The notes below the pieces were generated by a model that had not been told where the DNA came from, made no database searches, and was given only the letters and a program-made list of their open reading frames with translations. From Bombus terrestris (lineage: Eukaryota; Arthropoda; Insecta; Hymenoptera; Apidae), in contig NC_063275.1 in the NCBI RefSeq assembly GCF_910591885.1, positions 8,048,501 through 8,112,500 of the forward strand: 64,000 nucleotides of DNA, given 5' to 3'. Both the position numbers and the translations under genes were made by a program. Shown here piece by piece: positions 12,950-25,240 of the stretch; position 1 is the first letter of the stretch; every line of letters starts with the position of its first letter.

Positions 12950-13720
12950 CGACACTGTTCCGTGTGTAATTTTTCATTTATTTCTGAAGATTGTCGTAAC
13001 CAAGGATTTCGATGCAAAACACATCACAACTACAACAGCGATACGTCGATCAAGTCTTCAGGTAGACGAATTTGTTATGGCAGAACGGACTTAAGTGAAT
13101 TAAAAATGGTCAGTGAAGTTGAAGCCAACGGCATTATAATTAAGAATGCTTCGTTATGCCCGAGTCTATTGGCGGTGGTCATTAACCATGCTAAAGTGGA
13201 GCTGCTTTACATTTCGAGTGGGCCGCTGACCATCAAGGGCAGTCCCCAAGCAATTAATATACCCTAGAGAATGCTCCTCTTCCGTTCTTCGTGCTCCCTT
13301 TTTTCTCTTTTTTTTCTCCGTTTCGGCCTGTTTCCCTCAGCTAATACTCGCTTTCTTGTCCAAATTCTAGGGGTTACAAATGTGCTTACGCCGATTAAGA
13401 TTATCCTTTCCTTTGGGGCCGATTTATCGTATCGATAAAGGGTTACTGGCGCCGAACTGCCTTTTTCTTTTCAGCAAATTCTTCTCTTTATTGCGAGGAT
13501 CCATTGTGAGACGAATACAGCGCGGAAAAATACGAGAAACAGTTTGTTTCTTCTGTCGTCAAAATGTCGTTGGATACGACTCTGTCGAGATGAATATTTG
13601 ACATCGTGGACTTTTATGTGAACGCTTTTGCGATCTCTATCTTTCCGCCTTAGCGCCGTTATTTCTCCGCTAGAGCGTGCGATTGAAAAAAGAAGAATCG
13701 AAAAAAACGTGTAACGTCTT
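12950..13720. promoter_or_regulatory. CpG-rich non-coding block
   Basis: GC-moderate block with homeodomain-like TAATTA cores, a TTTTTTCTC pyrimidine tract near 13289-13320, and CpG-rich flanks. Overlapping plus-strand frames (12813-13094, 12962-13267 and 13380-13601) show no recognisable domain or consistent splice sites. I treat it as non-coding. Confidence 0.3.
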
Positions 13721-15229
13721 AATTAATAGTATTTCTTCGACGGATTATTAGACTACTTTTTGCTCTTCTTTGCTCTCGTATGACTCCCTTCTTTCTTCTC
13801 TTTCATTCCACGCAGCTGCAAAATCTGTCGGAGGAAAGGAAGGATAACAATTGTCAACTTCGGTAATGCAACCGCGTAATAGATAAAAGTAGTAATGTCA
13901 CATCATAAGTTTAGAAGTGGTAAAACGCATGTAAATCTACACAAAGAATATTCGGATATTAACTATTTCGTTATTATCAATAACTATAGTATCTTATCAC
14001 GGTGCAATTTTTATTGTAAGTATTAACCTCCCGTAGTCAAGCATATCTTGTGTATCTTCCGCGGATAACCTGGATCGTTTGCGTTTACAATTCATTTTTT
14101 TAGTGTTCTTGATTTTCAAAAAATCTGGAAATATTCTGAGGTACTTATCAAAGCCTCTACTTTAATATATAATAGCTTTCCCAGTCAAAACTTTTGAAAG
14201 ATTAATTAGCAATAATAGAAATGCAGAAGAAAGCTTAAAAAAGATGGAATGTGTGTAAAAATAAATATTTGTGTAATATATAGGTATAAAAGAATGTAAT
14301 TGTACGATTTTTAACCTTTCATTATGATATTTTGGAAAATTTCATGCACATAATTATTTTGAAATCTAAATTTGGAGGAGGTTCAAAACAATAATACAGG
14401 AAAAATTAGTATATTTATTGTAAAACCTTTTTGTTATACATGTTACTGATGGGTGGCCTTACTTTCCGAGATATTTGCGTAAAACCATCGTTACTACTAC
14501 AGTGAATTACGAATATAATTGTGCGTCCGTGGCAAGGTATGTGTCAGTACAAGTCGCCGGCCACCTTCACGCCTGGCTATAGGATTTCATTTGTATTTTC
14601 AGATATTAGAAGAACAATAAAAGAATAAAAATTTACTTACTGTCAAAAATATTAATTATCAATACCGTAATATTAAATATTTAAGTGATTTACGAACAGT
14701 AAATAAACATTTAAGTGATACTGGAACAAGCCGAATCGCACTACACACATTCCCGTTAGTTCTATATGATTAAATCTTTTGAGAGATCATTTCTAATATA
14801 AGCTAAGTACGTGTATTTTTGCTTTCTTATTGAAGAAGACTTTTGTTAAAATATTACATTTATACCAGGAAAAAATGATAAAATATCAAAAATATTACAT
14901 CACAGATAGTTTTGTAATATGTATAATTAGATAATTTAATAGATAGCACACTCATACAATGACGTTATGAGACCGCTCTTGACCGATTGAAGCTCTTTTT
15001 TGCTTTTTAACCACAGTTTTGTTGTCTTTCTTGCTATTTAATAATTTATGTGTGTGTTTCTTCAGTTTTTTAAATAATTCTCATAACAGATTTTCTTTTT
15101 ATGCATATATAATTTTTGTGCAAGCAAAATCAGAGACTAACAATTTTTTCTTACGTCCCAAAAAAAGAAGTAGCTTCGTATAAAGCCGATTTATTTCTCA
15201 AACGAATGGTATAAATCAATGCATCCAAA
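13721..15229. other. AT-rich DNA with one GC-richer patch
   Basis: Mostly AT-rich. The patch at about 14445-14582 (GGGTGGCC, TTTCCGAGATATTTGCG and GTCGCCGGCCACC) resembles in style the start of decayed insect repeats, but I cannot assign a family. Confidence 0.4.
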
Positions 15230-15365
15230 TATAATGATTCAGAATCGTTAAAATTCTGTTCCGATTCACACGACTACTCGCGTAAGTGACCAAATTTACT
15301 TCTAGCCTGCCACTTTACGATTTGAACCAGAACTCTTAAAATTCCCTTTTTACCATTTACGATGG

Positions 15366-15719
15366 TTATACGTCCCAATAAATAGGTAACCAGACGATCA
15401 ACGAGTGACGCAGGTCCAGCGCGATATAACCGGTGACTCGCGTTCCAGGAAAAGTACCGTTCATCTCCGTGTTCTCGTTAACGTGCAAACTAGCCGTTTC
15501 CTCCGCGAGGCAGAACATGCTATTTACCGACGCCAACATATGCCACGTATTACAATTTTGTAGTTCGCGACAGCTCTGGCATCGTTTTTGCGACGTGTTC
15601 TCGAATCGAGTACCCTTTAAAAGGTAGCAATAAGCAAAGCAGCAGTCAGTGACGGCAGGAATTCCGGATGAATTCAGCCTGGTAAAGAACGATGCATTAT
15701 GTATCACCCAGATATACAC
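15366..15719 (-). CDS. Unassigned 117-codon open frame, probably not a gene
   Basis: The frame opens with ATG and contains eight cysteines in its first two thirds (for example CCFAYC and CQSC). That could suggest a secreted or receptor ectodomain exon. I recognise no domain, there is no clear signal peptide, and the frame overlaps a promoter-like block read on the other strand. A splice-acceptor-like TTCTTTACCAG lies within the frame near its start. Listed only because it is one of the longest open frames in the window; chance is the more likely explanation. Confidence 0.12.
   Translation of the reverse strand: MYIWVIHNASFFTRLNSSGIPAVTDCCFAYCYLLKGTRFENTSQKRCQSCRELQNCNTWHMLASVNSMFCLAEETASLHVNENTEMNGTFPGTRVTGYIALDLRHSLIVWLPIYWDV
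15616..15686 (+). promoter_or_regulatory. Candidate core promoter (TATA-like box, Inr, nearby donor)
   Basis: TTTAAAAGG (15616-15624) is one base from a TATA consensus. The arthropod initiator TCAGTG (15646-15651) puts its +1 adenine at 15648, 32 bases downstream, which is canonical spacing. A splice-donor-like CCTG/GTAAAG follows about 33 bases after +1, so a short non-coding first exon is conceivable. No DPE was found at +28. This is suggestive but not unique in a 64-kb window. Confidence 0.3.
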
Positions 15720-15876
15720 AGAGTTCGAACGTGAGGCGAAGCGCTGATTGAGAGGCGCTGCCTAGCAACTGGTGTCCTCGCAACCTTCTCCACCCCTCAT
15801 GCGGCCAAACCCCTAGTAATGGCTCGCCTCTTACCCTCGATCGAGCCTTCAACCCTCGCGACGACATCGTTTCCAC

Positions 15877-15894
15877 CTTGTATATCTATACAAG
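15877..15894. repeat. 18-bp palindrome
   Basis: CTTGTATA-TC-TATACAAG is a perfect 8-bp inverted repeat around two bases. It could be a dimer-binding site or a cruciform; no function is known. Confidence 0.7.
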
Positions 15895-15990
15895 ATCATC
15901 TGATCTCCGCCGTGCTAGCGCAAAGTCGTCCTTGCTCTTCTTTGCTATTCCGTGAATCCAATTCTTGCTGTTCGAAGTAGTTTGGTATAT

Positions 15991-17170
15991 CTAAGAAGGT
16001 GGAAGTATATTTTTAACAAGCTAATTATAGGCACATGTCGTGGCGAATGCAGCGGGTAGTTTGTTAATGATCTGTGCAATTAGACGATTATTGAATTAAA
16101 TGGTTTTATCCTTTGACGAGATATTCGATGTTTTCGATGCTAATTTGTAATGTCTATATGATTGGCACGAGGAAAGAACATTTGATATAATGGTTTGAAT
16201 TGAATGTGGGCTAGTGACATTCTAATATTTCTCATAACATTCTATTTAATTACAGCCAATTGAAAAAGGTGATTCTTTTCTCGATCAAAGTGTTTATCAA
16301 GATGAAAAGTGTACTATAATATTTGTTAATTTTATAATAATGAACTAAAGAACTTTCCAAACTAATAAAGAGGAAGATGTTACATATATCGCAACTTGGT
16401 TTATTGTTTCTAGCACTTTAATTGCAAAAGAACGTTTTGTAAAAATATTTCTAATGTTTTTATGTGATGAATGTGATAAACAATAGGTGAATATAAGATG
16501 CTTTTGAGAGATTTCTAAAAATGGCGAGAAATAGTTAATTTAATTTTGGACTAAACATACTTTTTTGTCGCTAATAATCACTAAGATAAAAAAAATATGG
16601 GCAACTTTCTAAAAATGTACAATGATAAATATTTAATAAGCATGATCATCACAAGCAACCGTTTCTTTGAAATCTTCAATGCGAGGAATTAATAATTTAA
16701 TAACAACATAATGACAACAATTATTGTATGTACATACATTAATTGTAATAAAATAAATATAATAATTGTAGCTTAAAACAGGTACAACGATAAATCTCTT
16801 TCAAGTGTTTAGACATGTTAGTGCATGAAACTGTTTGACTCAATAAATAATATTTTTAATAAAATACTAAAATATGCTTTGTTTTCTAAATAAATGTTTA
16901 GCTTCGAACGTAAATTAACTATGCGAAATTTCCATTTGAAATTCCAAAGAATTTACAATAATGGTTTGCTTCCTTGTTTTATCGTGAAACGGCTACGAAA
17001 TAGATTAGAAAATTTTAATTTTGACAAAAAATTTAGAATCACAGAAAGATATTTTTAATTCGATAGAACATTTTTTTTAAATAAATATTTTTTGCCAATA
17101 AAACATCTTATTAAACGAAATACTTTTAATGAGGGAGATCATGGATTATATTCAAAAACCATATGACGAT
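15991..17170. other. AT-rich gene-free DNA
   Basis: AT-rich, with a small palindrome around TGTATGTACATACA near 16725-16738. No gene recognised. Confidence 0.55.
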
Positions 17171-17580
17171 TTTACAACGCTATGAAGCTATGCCTCCCGC
17201 GATATTTCATATCGTTTCATCGGCCGGTCGCAGTAATATTTTTCGAGCCAGACGGGACATTTAAATGGAAAGTAATTAGAGCAAATTTCAGGAATATATT
17301 ACATATTCGGTATAGATCGATTGATGTTGTACTTGTAATGATAATGAAGTATGAGTGGACCCGGTACCCGGCACAAAATCACAATAATACGTACCAGGGA
17401 ACGCGGGCGCGCGAATGCGAACAATAATTGGTACGTATTTGATGGATTTTATGCCCTTCGTTGATTGAGTAGGTTGTAACCGGCCAGAAAATTGTATATG
17501 GCATGCACAGCAGTAGAATGGAAATTCATAACAATTATACATATGTGCGTCGATGTGCATTCGCAATTGGGACTTACAGT
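17171..17580. promoter_or_regulatory. Short CpG-rich block
   Basis: Island of moderate GC with GGCCGGTCG (17221-17229) and GGGCGCGCG (17404-17412). Overlapping open frames of 81 and 92 codons on opposite strands have no domain. Regulatory role inferred only from composition. Confidence 0.25.
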
Positions 17581-18349
17581 TTCTGAAATAAATATTTGAG
17601 CTTCTCAGAAGCCAGATCGATAGATTTCTCCTTTTATTAATTCCTTAATTTCATAACATAAGTACAGGATTCATTTTCAACGAACACGTAACTTACTTCC
17701 ATAAGTTTATATATCGCAAGAAAATAATACAAACACGATGATGATAAATTCCAATGTAAATTTAACAAACAGTTAAATTTGTAACATCACATTTCTATAC
17801 GTTTCATTTTGTAGAATTGATGACGATCAGTGATTTTTGAACAGTTCATTTTAAAGAAACAATTCCTTATGATCGTTCAGATTAGTCCTGTTACTTGAAT
17901 TCAAGCCGTTTAAGTTTGAGTGTGACCTGACTTTATAAACATACGTACCTATCATATCTATAATAATCTGACAATAAAAAGCAAGTGATAACAGAATGGA
18001 ATAGCGTAACGTGTATGTATGTAAAATGTTAATTAATATATACATATTATAATTGAAGATTACAGAAGGAACATGGAAGACAATTTTAAAATTAAATAAT
18101 TATTTCTATGTTATTAAATTTATTATTTTATTTGTTTTACAGATTGTAGGATTAAATATTTTTGCACCATATCGAACATTTCAAAATTGATCACTTGCAA
18201 CCTGCAAATCTTTATAGATTTATCTATTTTTAGAAGAGTTATAGCTTTGAACGTAACAAGTTATTCTTCTTCCAGCTATCTCGGACAGTAAATGACGTCA
18301 AAATAAAACAATTAACAAAAATGTACGTATCACGTTTTCCCTATATGAT

Positions 18350-18351
<2 letters not shown>
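17581..18351. other. AT-rich DNA with a CRE-type site
   Basis: AT-rich. TGACGTCA occurs at 18293-18300. No gene recognised. Confidence 0.5.

Positions 18352-18399
<48 letters not shown>
18352..18399. repeat. (TA)n microsatellite
   Basis: Uninterrupted TA dinucleotides for about 48 bases. Confidence 0.97.
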
Positions 18400-18400
<1 letters not shown>

Positions 18401-18453
18401 CATATATTTATAAGAGCACACAGGGGAAAACATGCTACGTACATTATAATATA

Positions 18454-18669
18454 TTAGGTCATCCCTTAAGTTCGTTCCGTTTTTCAAGCTGTTATATATG
18501 TTAAGATTGTTTACATACCTTTCAGTTTCATGAAAAAATGTAATACTCCTCTCGTTGTACAACTTCTTCCCATTTTTTCAAGTGCATTGGTCCCTTATCG
18601 CCGTATGTTTATAAATCGACACATGAAATGTATACACAAAAGTCAACACGAACTTATGGGATGACCTAA
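18454..18669 (-). mobile_element. Mariner-derived MITE, copy 1
   Basis: The 216-bp element has terminal inverted repeats that begin TTAGGTCATCCC and end GGGATGACCTAA. It is flanked on both sides by TA (18452-18453 and 18670-18671), the Tc1/mariner target duplication. Its minus strand keeps what looks like the end of a mariner transposase ORF, reading KKWEEVVQREEYYIFS then TGA (stop at 18528-18530). It is therefore an internally deleted mariner rather than an unrelated sequence. A second copy lies at 49839-50053. It encodes no working transposase. Confidence 0.92.
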
Positions 18670-19307
18670 TATATGTATATATGGAGTAGAGTTGAATATA
18701 AAGTTAAGAGTATCGATGTCATCAAGTATGAAAACTGAAAATAACGTTATTTAACAACTATTCTTTTGTCAATGAATAATTAAAAGAACTTTAATCTCAT
18801 TTGAAACTTGAAAGCATCTCTCAAATCAAGTAAAAGGATACATTCGTATGAATACAATTTTTCAAAGTATTTTAGATAAAGTGATTTGACTAGTGAAAAT
18901 AAGCTTAGGAACTTGAAAGGATATTTCAAGCTAAGTAAATGATCATATATTAGTATATTATGAGATACTATTAGTGTTTAATATAATAACAAAAGAATGA
19001 AAAATATATCGTGTATTTTAGATCGAGCAAAACAAAATATAGAAACAGAAAAATGACTCAAATAACTTCAACATAAGATTATTTCAATCAACGAGCAGGT
19101 ACATATTGTATTCGTGGATAAAATAATAAAGTAAATAATACAATTTACAGAAATGGAGTAATATACACACTACACACATTAGTGAATTGTAATAATAACA
19201 ACTGAAAATATAAATCCTTCAATGCATAATTCTTCTGAATCTGTTTTAAACTGTAGATCGTTCAAAAAGTATAACATAATTTTTCAAAACTGATCAAGTA
19301 CATATAT
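18670..19307. other. AT-rich DNA, no gene seen
   Basis: AT-rich; nothing recognised beyond the TA duplication of the MITE at the left edge. Confidence 0.55.
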
Positions 19308-19435
19308 AGGATGGTCCACAAATCGATCGCCACGTTATTTAAGTTACTTCTGATAATTTATCCAAACAATAACTCGAGAAAATTTCATTCGTATGAAATG
19401 AAGAATTATTACATCTGATATAGAAAAATGCCAAA
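19308..19435 (+). other. Possible decayed repeat start
   Basis: The stretch beginning GGATGGTCCACAAATCG and running through CAATAACTCGAGAAAATT has the look of the leading part of common insect dispersed repeats. It is followed by an ATG at 19428. The open frame from there (106 codons) is largely a TACATA microsatellite and shows no domain. Low confidence. Confidence 0.2.
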
Positions 19436-19489
19436 AGTCACATTCCACAAAACGAACAGGGGCCATTTTATATCTTTTAAACAATGCTA

Positions 19490-19526
19490 TAAATATACAT
19501 ATACATATACATATGTATATACATCT
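19490..19526. repeat. Imperfect (ACATAT)n microsatellite
   Basis: Repeated ATACAT units with one inversion (CATATG) in the middle. Confidence 0.8.
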
Positions 19527-19599
19527 AACAATAACACCACTTTACTTTGCATAAAAAATGAAGAAGAAAAGAAAACGACAGAAAAGGATAAGCATACGT

Positions 19600-20300
19600 A
19601 TAAAAGATATAAATACAAAGACGAAGAAGAAGGGTTCTTTGTAACACGATTAGACGAACATACCAGATTACGAGTATTTGTCTTCCACTCGCAATGTGGG
19701 TGGAACGACACGGATGACGCTCTCTTGCCCCTTGAGAAGGGTGGTTAGGTGCCCGGGGAAGGTAAAAGGTAGATGGTAGGGGATGTCACACTTGTTGCTG
19801 CTTCCTGAATTCCTCCCGACTCCGTTCTCTTCATACGCTTCGTTTGGTTGTTTTGTTCGCGGAAGCGCGTTTGCTCGTGCGTTCAATATTCACGGATACT
19901 ACGTGATTTTACGTGTTTCGAATTGCGATGCCGGAATTTAGTATTTCCACGAATTTGATAGTCGAAATCTTCCGTAAGACTTATCCGTCTTGCTCCTCCG
20001 CTTCTAGCGAATTTCAAATTCACTAGAGCGTCCCGAGCATGGATGGAATTTTTGTTGCCCCATCGCCGAGCCAATTAGAAGTTTCTCTAAAACGCGACGG
20101 ACGCACGAAACGTTTACGCGTGCGGCATTGCCCAGTCTTTCTTCAAGAATCAAAAGGTTCTTCGACCGAGATATTCGCTTTTCTTGCGTCACAGCGAGTT
20201 AAACCTTTAAATCGTAAGAGAAGAAAGTTTTGCTATTGTGTTCCAACCTGTCCGCCTCGTTTTGTCCGGGGAAACTAGGCACAGTTCCACGATATTGAAA
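19600..20300. promoter_or_regulatory. CpG-rich non-coding block
   Basis: GC-rich with GTGCCCGGGG near 19750 and many CpGs between 19790 and 20280. Open frames of 60-80 codons overlap on both strands without domains. Promoter-like or enhancer-like by composition. Confidence 0.35.
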
Positions 20301-21230
20301 CCGGAATTTTGTTAGTAATTTCTCCTATTCGAGTATGCTTTTGTCAGGCATTTCACGATACGAGTCGGCAGGATATTTCTTCTTTTTGACAAGTGAGATC
20401 GAATAAGTTTTTCTGATTGTGTGTTCAATGAAAAAAATGAAAAGTAATTTTCTGGAAATTTTTCGATACCTTATATCGTTTCATGAAAACGTCGACCGAC
20501 CACAAAACACGCTGCACTTAAATCAAACAAAGGAATTTTTCGATGAACGCCTATTATTCGCGCAAGTCTGTTCTTCGGCTTTGTACTCGAATGTTTTTTT
20601 CCAAGCTACCATTTCAACATAGCGATCGAACATGCATACACATTACACGGAGAGAGAAACGCGATTCAACTGCCAGGCCGACAGGATATCGTCGACTAAT
20701 GAATTTCATTTGGTTCGTTGCGAATGCAGAATGGGTCGTAATTACTACGGACACAAGGCGCGTAGGAAATTTAATCGGGCTTAATTACTGCAGAGCTCTT
20801 CCGGAGTGGCGTCGATAATCGACTGAAACGCGTCGAATCGGTCAAACCGCCGTAAGCTCCAATACATTCTCTCGACGACGACAACGATGGCAACGACGAT
20901 GGTGACGACCATGATGACGACCATGGTGACGACGATGACGATGACACTCAGGCAAATGCTTCATGTTAATCCGTGCTTATTAAATTAATCATAGGGTGCC
21001 AAGTAGAGGAGAGGGCGACGAATTTGTCGTATCGGTGACGGTGCACTTCCAGCAGGCGCGCAACTGCGGTGCATTATGCGAAATGTACTACAGCTGTTGT
21101 CAGGAAATTGATCAGATCCCTGTTTTCTTATCTGACAGTTTTACACCTGTCGATTTAACGTTAGATACGGGCTCACGAAACTATTTGAATACTTACTGTA
21201 AACAGCTACTGTAAAAGCTGTCCACAAATA
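20301..21230. promoter_or_regulatory. CpG-rich block around a GAC/GAT repeat
   Basis: Moderate-to-high GC, including a trinucleotide repeat (20872-20945) and a GC-rich patch at 20990-21080. A plus-strand frame of 91 codons (20543-20818) shows no domain. Considered non-coding. Confidence 0.3.
20872..20945. repeat. (GAC/GAT/ACG)n imperfect trinucleotide repeat
   Basis: About 74 bases of GACGAC, GATGGT and ACCATG type triplets. The pattern would encode Asp-rich or Thr/Met-rich peptides, but no exon context is seen. Confidence 0.85.
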
Positions 21231-23149
21231 TTAGGCAAAATTAATTGTCAAAAATTCGTTAAAATTATTTTTAAGAGTTGGCATAGTAAATTATAACTAT
21301 TGTTATTGTTACATGGTTCGTCTCATGTGTTCGTCTTTATAATTTCCTAAACTAAATCCTATAAAAGAGATTTGAGGTGAATTAGATAGGAAAATGCAAA
21401 ACATTTGTTCAAAATCTGGATCTCTATTGTAAAATCGTTTTGAACCTATAGGTAATCGAGTAAACACGATGAATGAAATCAATCTTATTATACTAAATTG
21501 ATGAGGTTATTATTATATCATTGAATATAGATTCTTTATAGTCTATGTCTAATGTTTCAAATAAAGTATTAATTCTTAAATGTTTTACTAATTTCGTAAT
21601 GATTTCTCAAGTTTGCTCGATTTTTCAGAAGTGTTCCAATATTTGTGACCTGACATGTATAACGTATACGTATATTATATAAAACATTTTGAGCAATTTA
21701 ATTGCGGAGACGACTACAACGATTATACTGATTTTGTAGTAACCTCAGTTATGATAACAAATATAGAATTATCAATTCGAGAATTTTCTTCAATCGTAAC
21801 AATGAAACTATAACAAAAATGTCATCTTTTTCATGAAATTCCATTAGATGTCTAAATACAATACTTATGTTATTACGCATCTGACAAAATGCACAGAGAT
21901 ATAAAGTGATGAGAATATTTCGCTCGTTGTTGACGACGAAGCTTGAATTTAATCGCTTGTCTGTAATTTACTTGATCAAATTTAATTTATTTAATAAATT
22001 TACTTACATTTAGGAAGTACAATCTTGGAAAATGAGGTGCATGTATAACTGTATAGATATAGAATTGTAAAGGTGATAATGTGTTTACTGTGGAATTATT
22101 CTGAATGTACTTTAATTGATAATAATGAAGCAGTGAGAAATATCAACGATAAGACATTAAAGATACATTAAGATATACTAAAAATACTTGTTTCCAGTGG
22201 AATTGACAATAGATAATTCTTTTTTGAGAAGTGACAAATTATTATTAATCTAATTATATTCTATTATATTATATCCTGTATATATGTGTATATGCATTAC
22301 TGTTTACTATTTGTTAAAGTATTTGCATAAAAGGAAAGGTAGTACTAACAAAGGTACTTAAAAGGGAAAATTGAAAACATATTTGTGTGATAATAGAAAT
22401 TTATAATCCAGATGCCATGATTTAAACTAATATCTAATCCCTTCAATTTAACTTTAATTTAAAATAAAATAAGATTTTGGAAATGACTATATTAAGTTAG
22501 GTTACATATTATCACAGATACTAAGTGATTTTTGTTAGGTACTTAGATACTAGAAAATATAAATTAATTTGAGAAATAGTTTTAGTACAAAACAGTTTGA
22601 ATACTTTATTCGATTTCTTAAAAGAGATACCTAGGCGCAACAAATAAAATTCTAAACTTCTATATAATAAACAAGTAAATGAGATAAACGTATTATAATT
22701 ATGTCATTTTCTTTAAATCATAAGAACAAAAATAAGCAAAAAATGTTAACAGTAATAGGTACATTAAAATTTCGTAAAAGTCGCCGGTATCTGTTACGAA
22801 GGACATTATTATTAGCTCTGTAAATGCTCTCGGTTGATGAATGTCGTTAAAATAGGTTAAGAGCGTCTTATTTCTCTGTCGTTCCTGATAATATTCTTGA
22901 GCGTTTGCGGTTCGATAAGTTCTTCCACGATGACGATACGCACTCTTCAAAAACCAGTATGGTAGTTGAATAAAAAAAACATAATTCTAAATTGGTCGAT
23001 TCGAGGAATGTGGTTTTTCAACAAAACATATTCTATAGTACACTAAATGATAACTTTGTGCTTTCGCCTCGAAAAAGATCAACATTCTTTCTGTTAAAAG
23101 GATAAAAAATACACGTATTCACGAAAATAAGATAAATCAGGGTTGGGTC
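21231..23149. other. AT-rich gene-free DNA
   Basis: Almost 2 kb of AT-rich DNA. A minus-strand frame of 83 codons (22699-22950) contains a basic YRHRGRTYRTANAQEYYQER stretch but no domain I recognise. Confidence 0.5.
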
Positions 23150-23720
23150 AAGAAAATTGCTCAACGGGGACGATCGTCTGTTTAAATTTGCACCCTTCTT
23201 AACAGCTGTAAAGTTTGAATAATGATCTTGTTATGAACACTTCGCGTAACTCGCGCTACCGAAGCTTTTACTTCTTGTTTCACCCTTCACCTTCCGGCAT
23301 TATCCTCTTAAAAATCCCAGTAGTGAGGCTCGCGTTGGTAATGACCGCAAGAACGAAAAAGCCCGTTGTGGACGTTAATTTTCCGCCAGCCGAAAACCAA
23401 TTAATCAGGGTTCGCTTCATTGAATTGTTTCGCGCTGTCTTGTTCACGCGACTCAGCCAGGAGAAGGGATAATTTTTCAAGAATTTCATTTTTGCCGCTA
23501 CCGTAATCAGGCCGCAGCTCTACTCACCCCTTCTCAACCGGGGAAAACTTGCGAAATCCTCGCTTGAATAGCCGCGAACGAGCCGAAGTACTTAAATTTT
23601 TGTTAGCATGAAGAAAGGTGGATAGGCGAGCAGAAAACGCAACAATGAGCCACTTACAAATTATATTATAATATAAATAGCTGCTATCGTCGATTAGAGA
23701 CGACGCTCAGATTCTAAAGG
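23150..23720. promoter_or_regulatory. CpG-rich non-coding block
   Basis: GC-richer block. Overlapping open frames on both strands (23215-23472 plus, 23280-23489 minus) argue for composition rather than coding. Confidence 0.3.
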
Positions 23721-24839
23721 TTGGGTTTCATGGTTTCTATTTGTTTCGTTTAGTTTAGGTTATTAACGGTTGTGATATATCGGTATTAGTATTAGGGAGG
23801 ATTAGGAACAAAAATTTAATGCATTAATATTAATATAATTATCTCTTCTATGGTAAGTACATTTGAAAAATACATTATTTTTAACTTATTCTTTTGTTAT
23901 AAGAACTAGATATTTTAGAAGAAGACATTTTAATTGGTGTCGGAATAAAATATTGGGTTTTCTTATTTATTGAATTAATCGATAAATGCACAGTGACTAA
24001 ATAATAATTTTCTAGAAAGCAATTCTCTGTGAAAAAAATTAATATGTCATATATTATATACACGGGCGCGTTTTTGTGTGTGTGTGCGTGCGTGTGATCA
24101 TATATATATTGTTATTGAACTTTTGTTCAACATTACAAATCTAAAGTGTACATTAATCGAGAATTCGAATTCAGCAAAAAAATGTTTCTTATAAATAATA
24201 ATTAAATGTTTATTATCAATAAGACATGTAACAAAAAATTAAAGTGCTTCCCATGCTTGGCTTTGATCTTTTATTTAAATGTTTTAATTTCTTAATTGGA
24301 AAGTTACTCGTCATCCCATCTATCAGTATCTTCAATATAATACTTTATTTACTCAGAGATCTTCATTTTTCAATGTATCATCATCATATGCATATCATAT
24401 TTGGTTGAATAACTATTAATTCGGCTTCATTAATTTCTAGTGTCATCCTAAACGACATTTCCAACAAAGAAATGATTAAATTAACAAACTAATTTCTTTT
24501 GCTTTGTCCTTCGATATATACTATATTTTCTAGCCATATCCCATATTAATGTTCGTAATTTACAACCGTTTATCATAAAAAGCGTATTATATACTTTCTA
24601 CATCTTGACCTTCCCTGTTATCGTTTACTATCAATGCTGAGCATTATCGTTAAAAAATTCGCTATGACATAGAAGATATAATTTCAGAGCACAATCATGA
24701 ATTACTATCAAACGTAAGAAATATAAAAAATCTAATTAATTAAGTGAAAGTACTAAAAAGTATACAAATTCATGCTATGTTACAAACTATAAAACTATGT
24801 AAGAGTTGATTCTAAGTACTAACTAGCTATGCAAAGCTA
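23721..24839. other. AT-rich DNA with a (TG)n tract
   Basis: AT-rich. A (TG)n/(CG) dinucleotide tract occupies about 24075-24096. No gene recognised. Confidence 0.6.
24075..24096. repeat. (TG)n microsatellite
   Basis: TG dinucleotides with two CG interruptions. Confidence 0.85.
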
Positions 24840-25240
24840 AATGGGCATTTAACAGAAAGGTCATTGAGTTGCGGACATTTTAATGGCGCATCGTTAGCAC
24901 AGTTCTTCAGATTAAATTATTCCAACTCCATTTGCAGCGGAGCGGAGAATGATTTAGGATCGGGTTGCACGCAGGTAAACCACGATGGTCAACTCAGGGC
25001 CGGTTGCACGTAATTCAACAGGTGGGTAGTATAAGGTAGGGTTAGGACTAGCATTACCTCGCTTTCCTCAACCTCATTGAATTCCGCTCGTTTGCTCCTT
25101 TGCCCCTCTTCTACACACCTATCCTCGTTTACACCCTTTCACGCCAACTCTTCTCAAGTACTTCCCTTCTACTAGCGCTGTCATAATCAACAGCGCGAAT
25201 CGCGTGGAATTCACCCTTAGAAGGGTCACAGGAAATTCTC
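24840..25240. promoter_or_regulatory. CpG-rich, pyrimidine-rich block
   Basis: The left half has GGTTGCACG twice (24964 and 25001 areas), and the right half is a C/T-rich stretch (25050-25170). No open frame of interest. Candidate regulatory element. Confidence 0.3.

Larger units (their letters stand above)
15230..15990. promoter_or_regulatory. CpG-rich, promoter-like block
   Basis: GC-richer block with a TATA-like/Inr pair (15616-15650) and an 18-bp palindrome (15877-15894). The minus strand is open for 117 codons (15366-15719), Cys-rich and without a known domain. The block is a candidate promoter or enhancer. Confidence 0.4.

Noticed and set aside
18341..18562. Minus-strand 73-codon frame
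   Set aside because: Produced by the (TA)n microsatellite (Tyr-Ile repeats) and the MITE end; not a gene.
19428..19748. 106-codon frame starting MPKVTFHKTN
   Set aside because: Mostly encoded by a TACATA microsatellite and an A/G-rich stretch; no domain.
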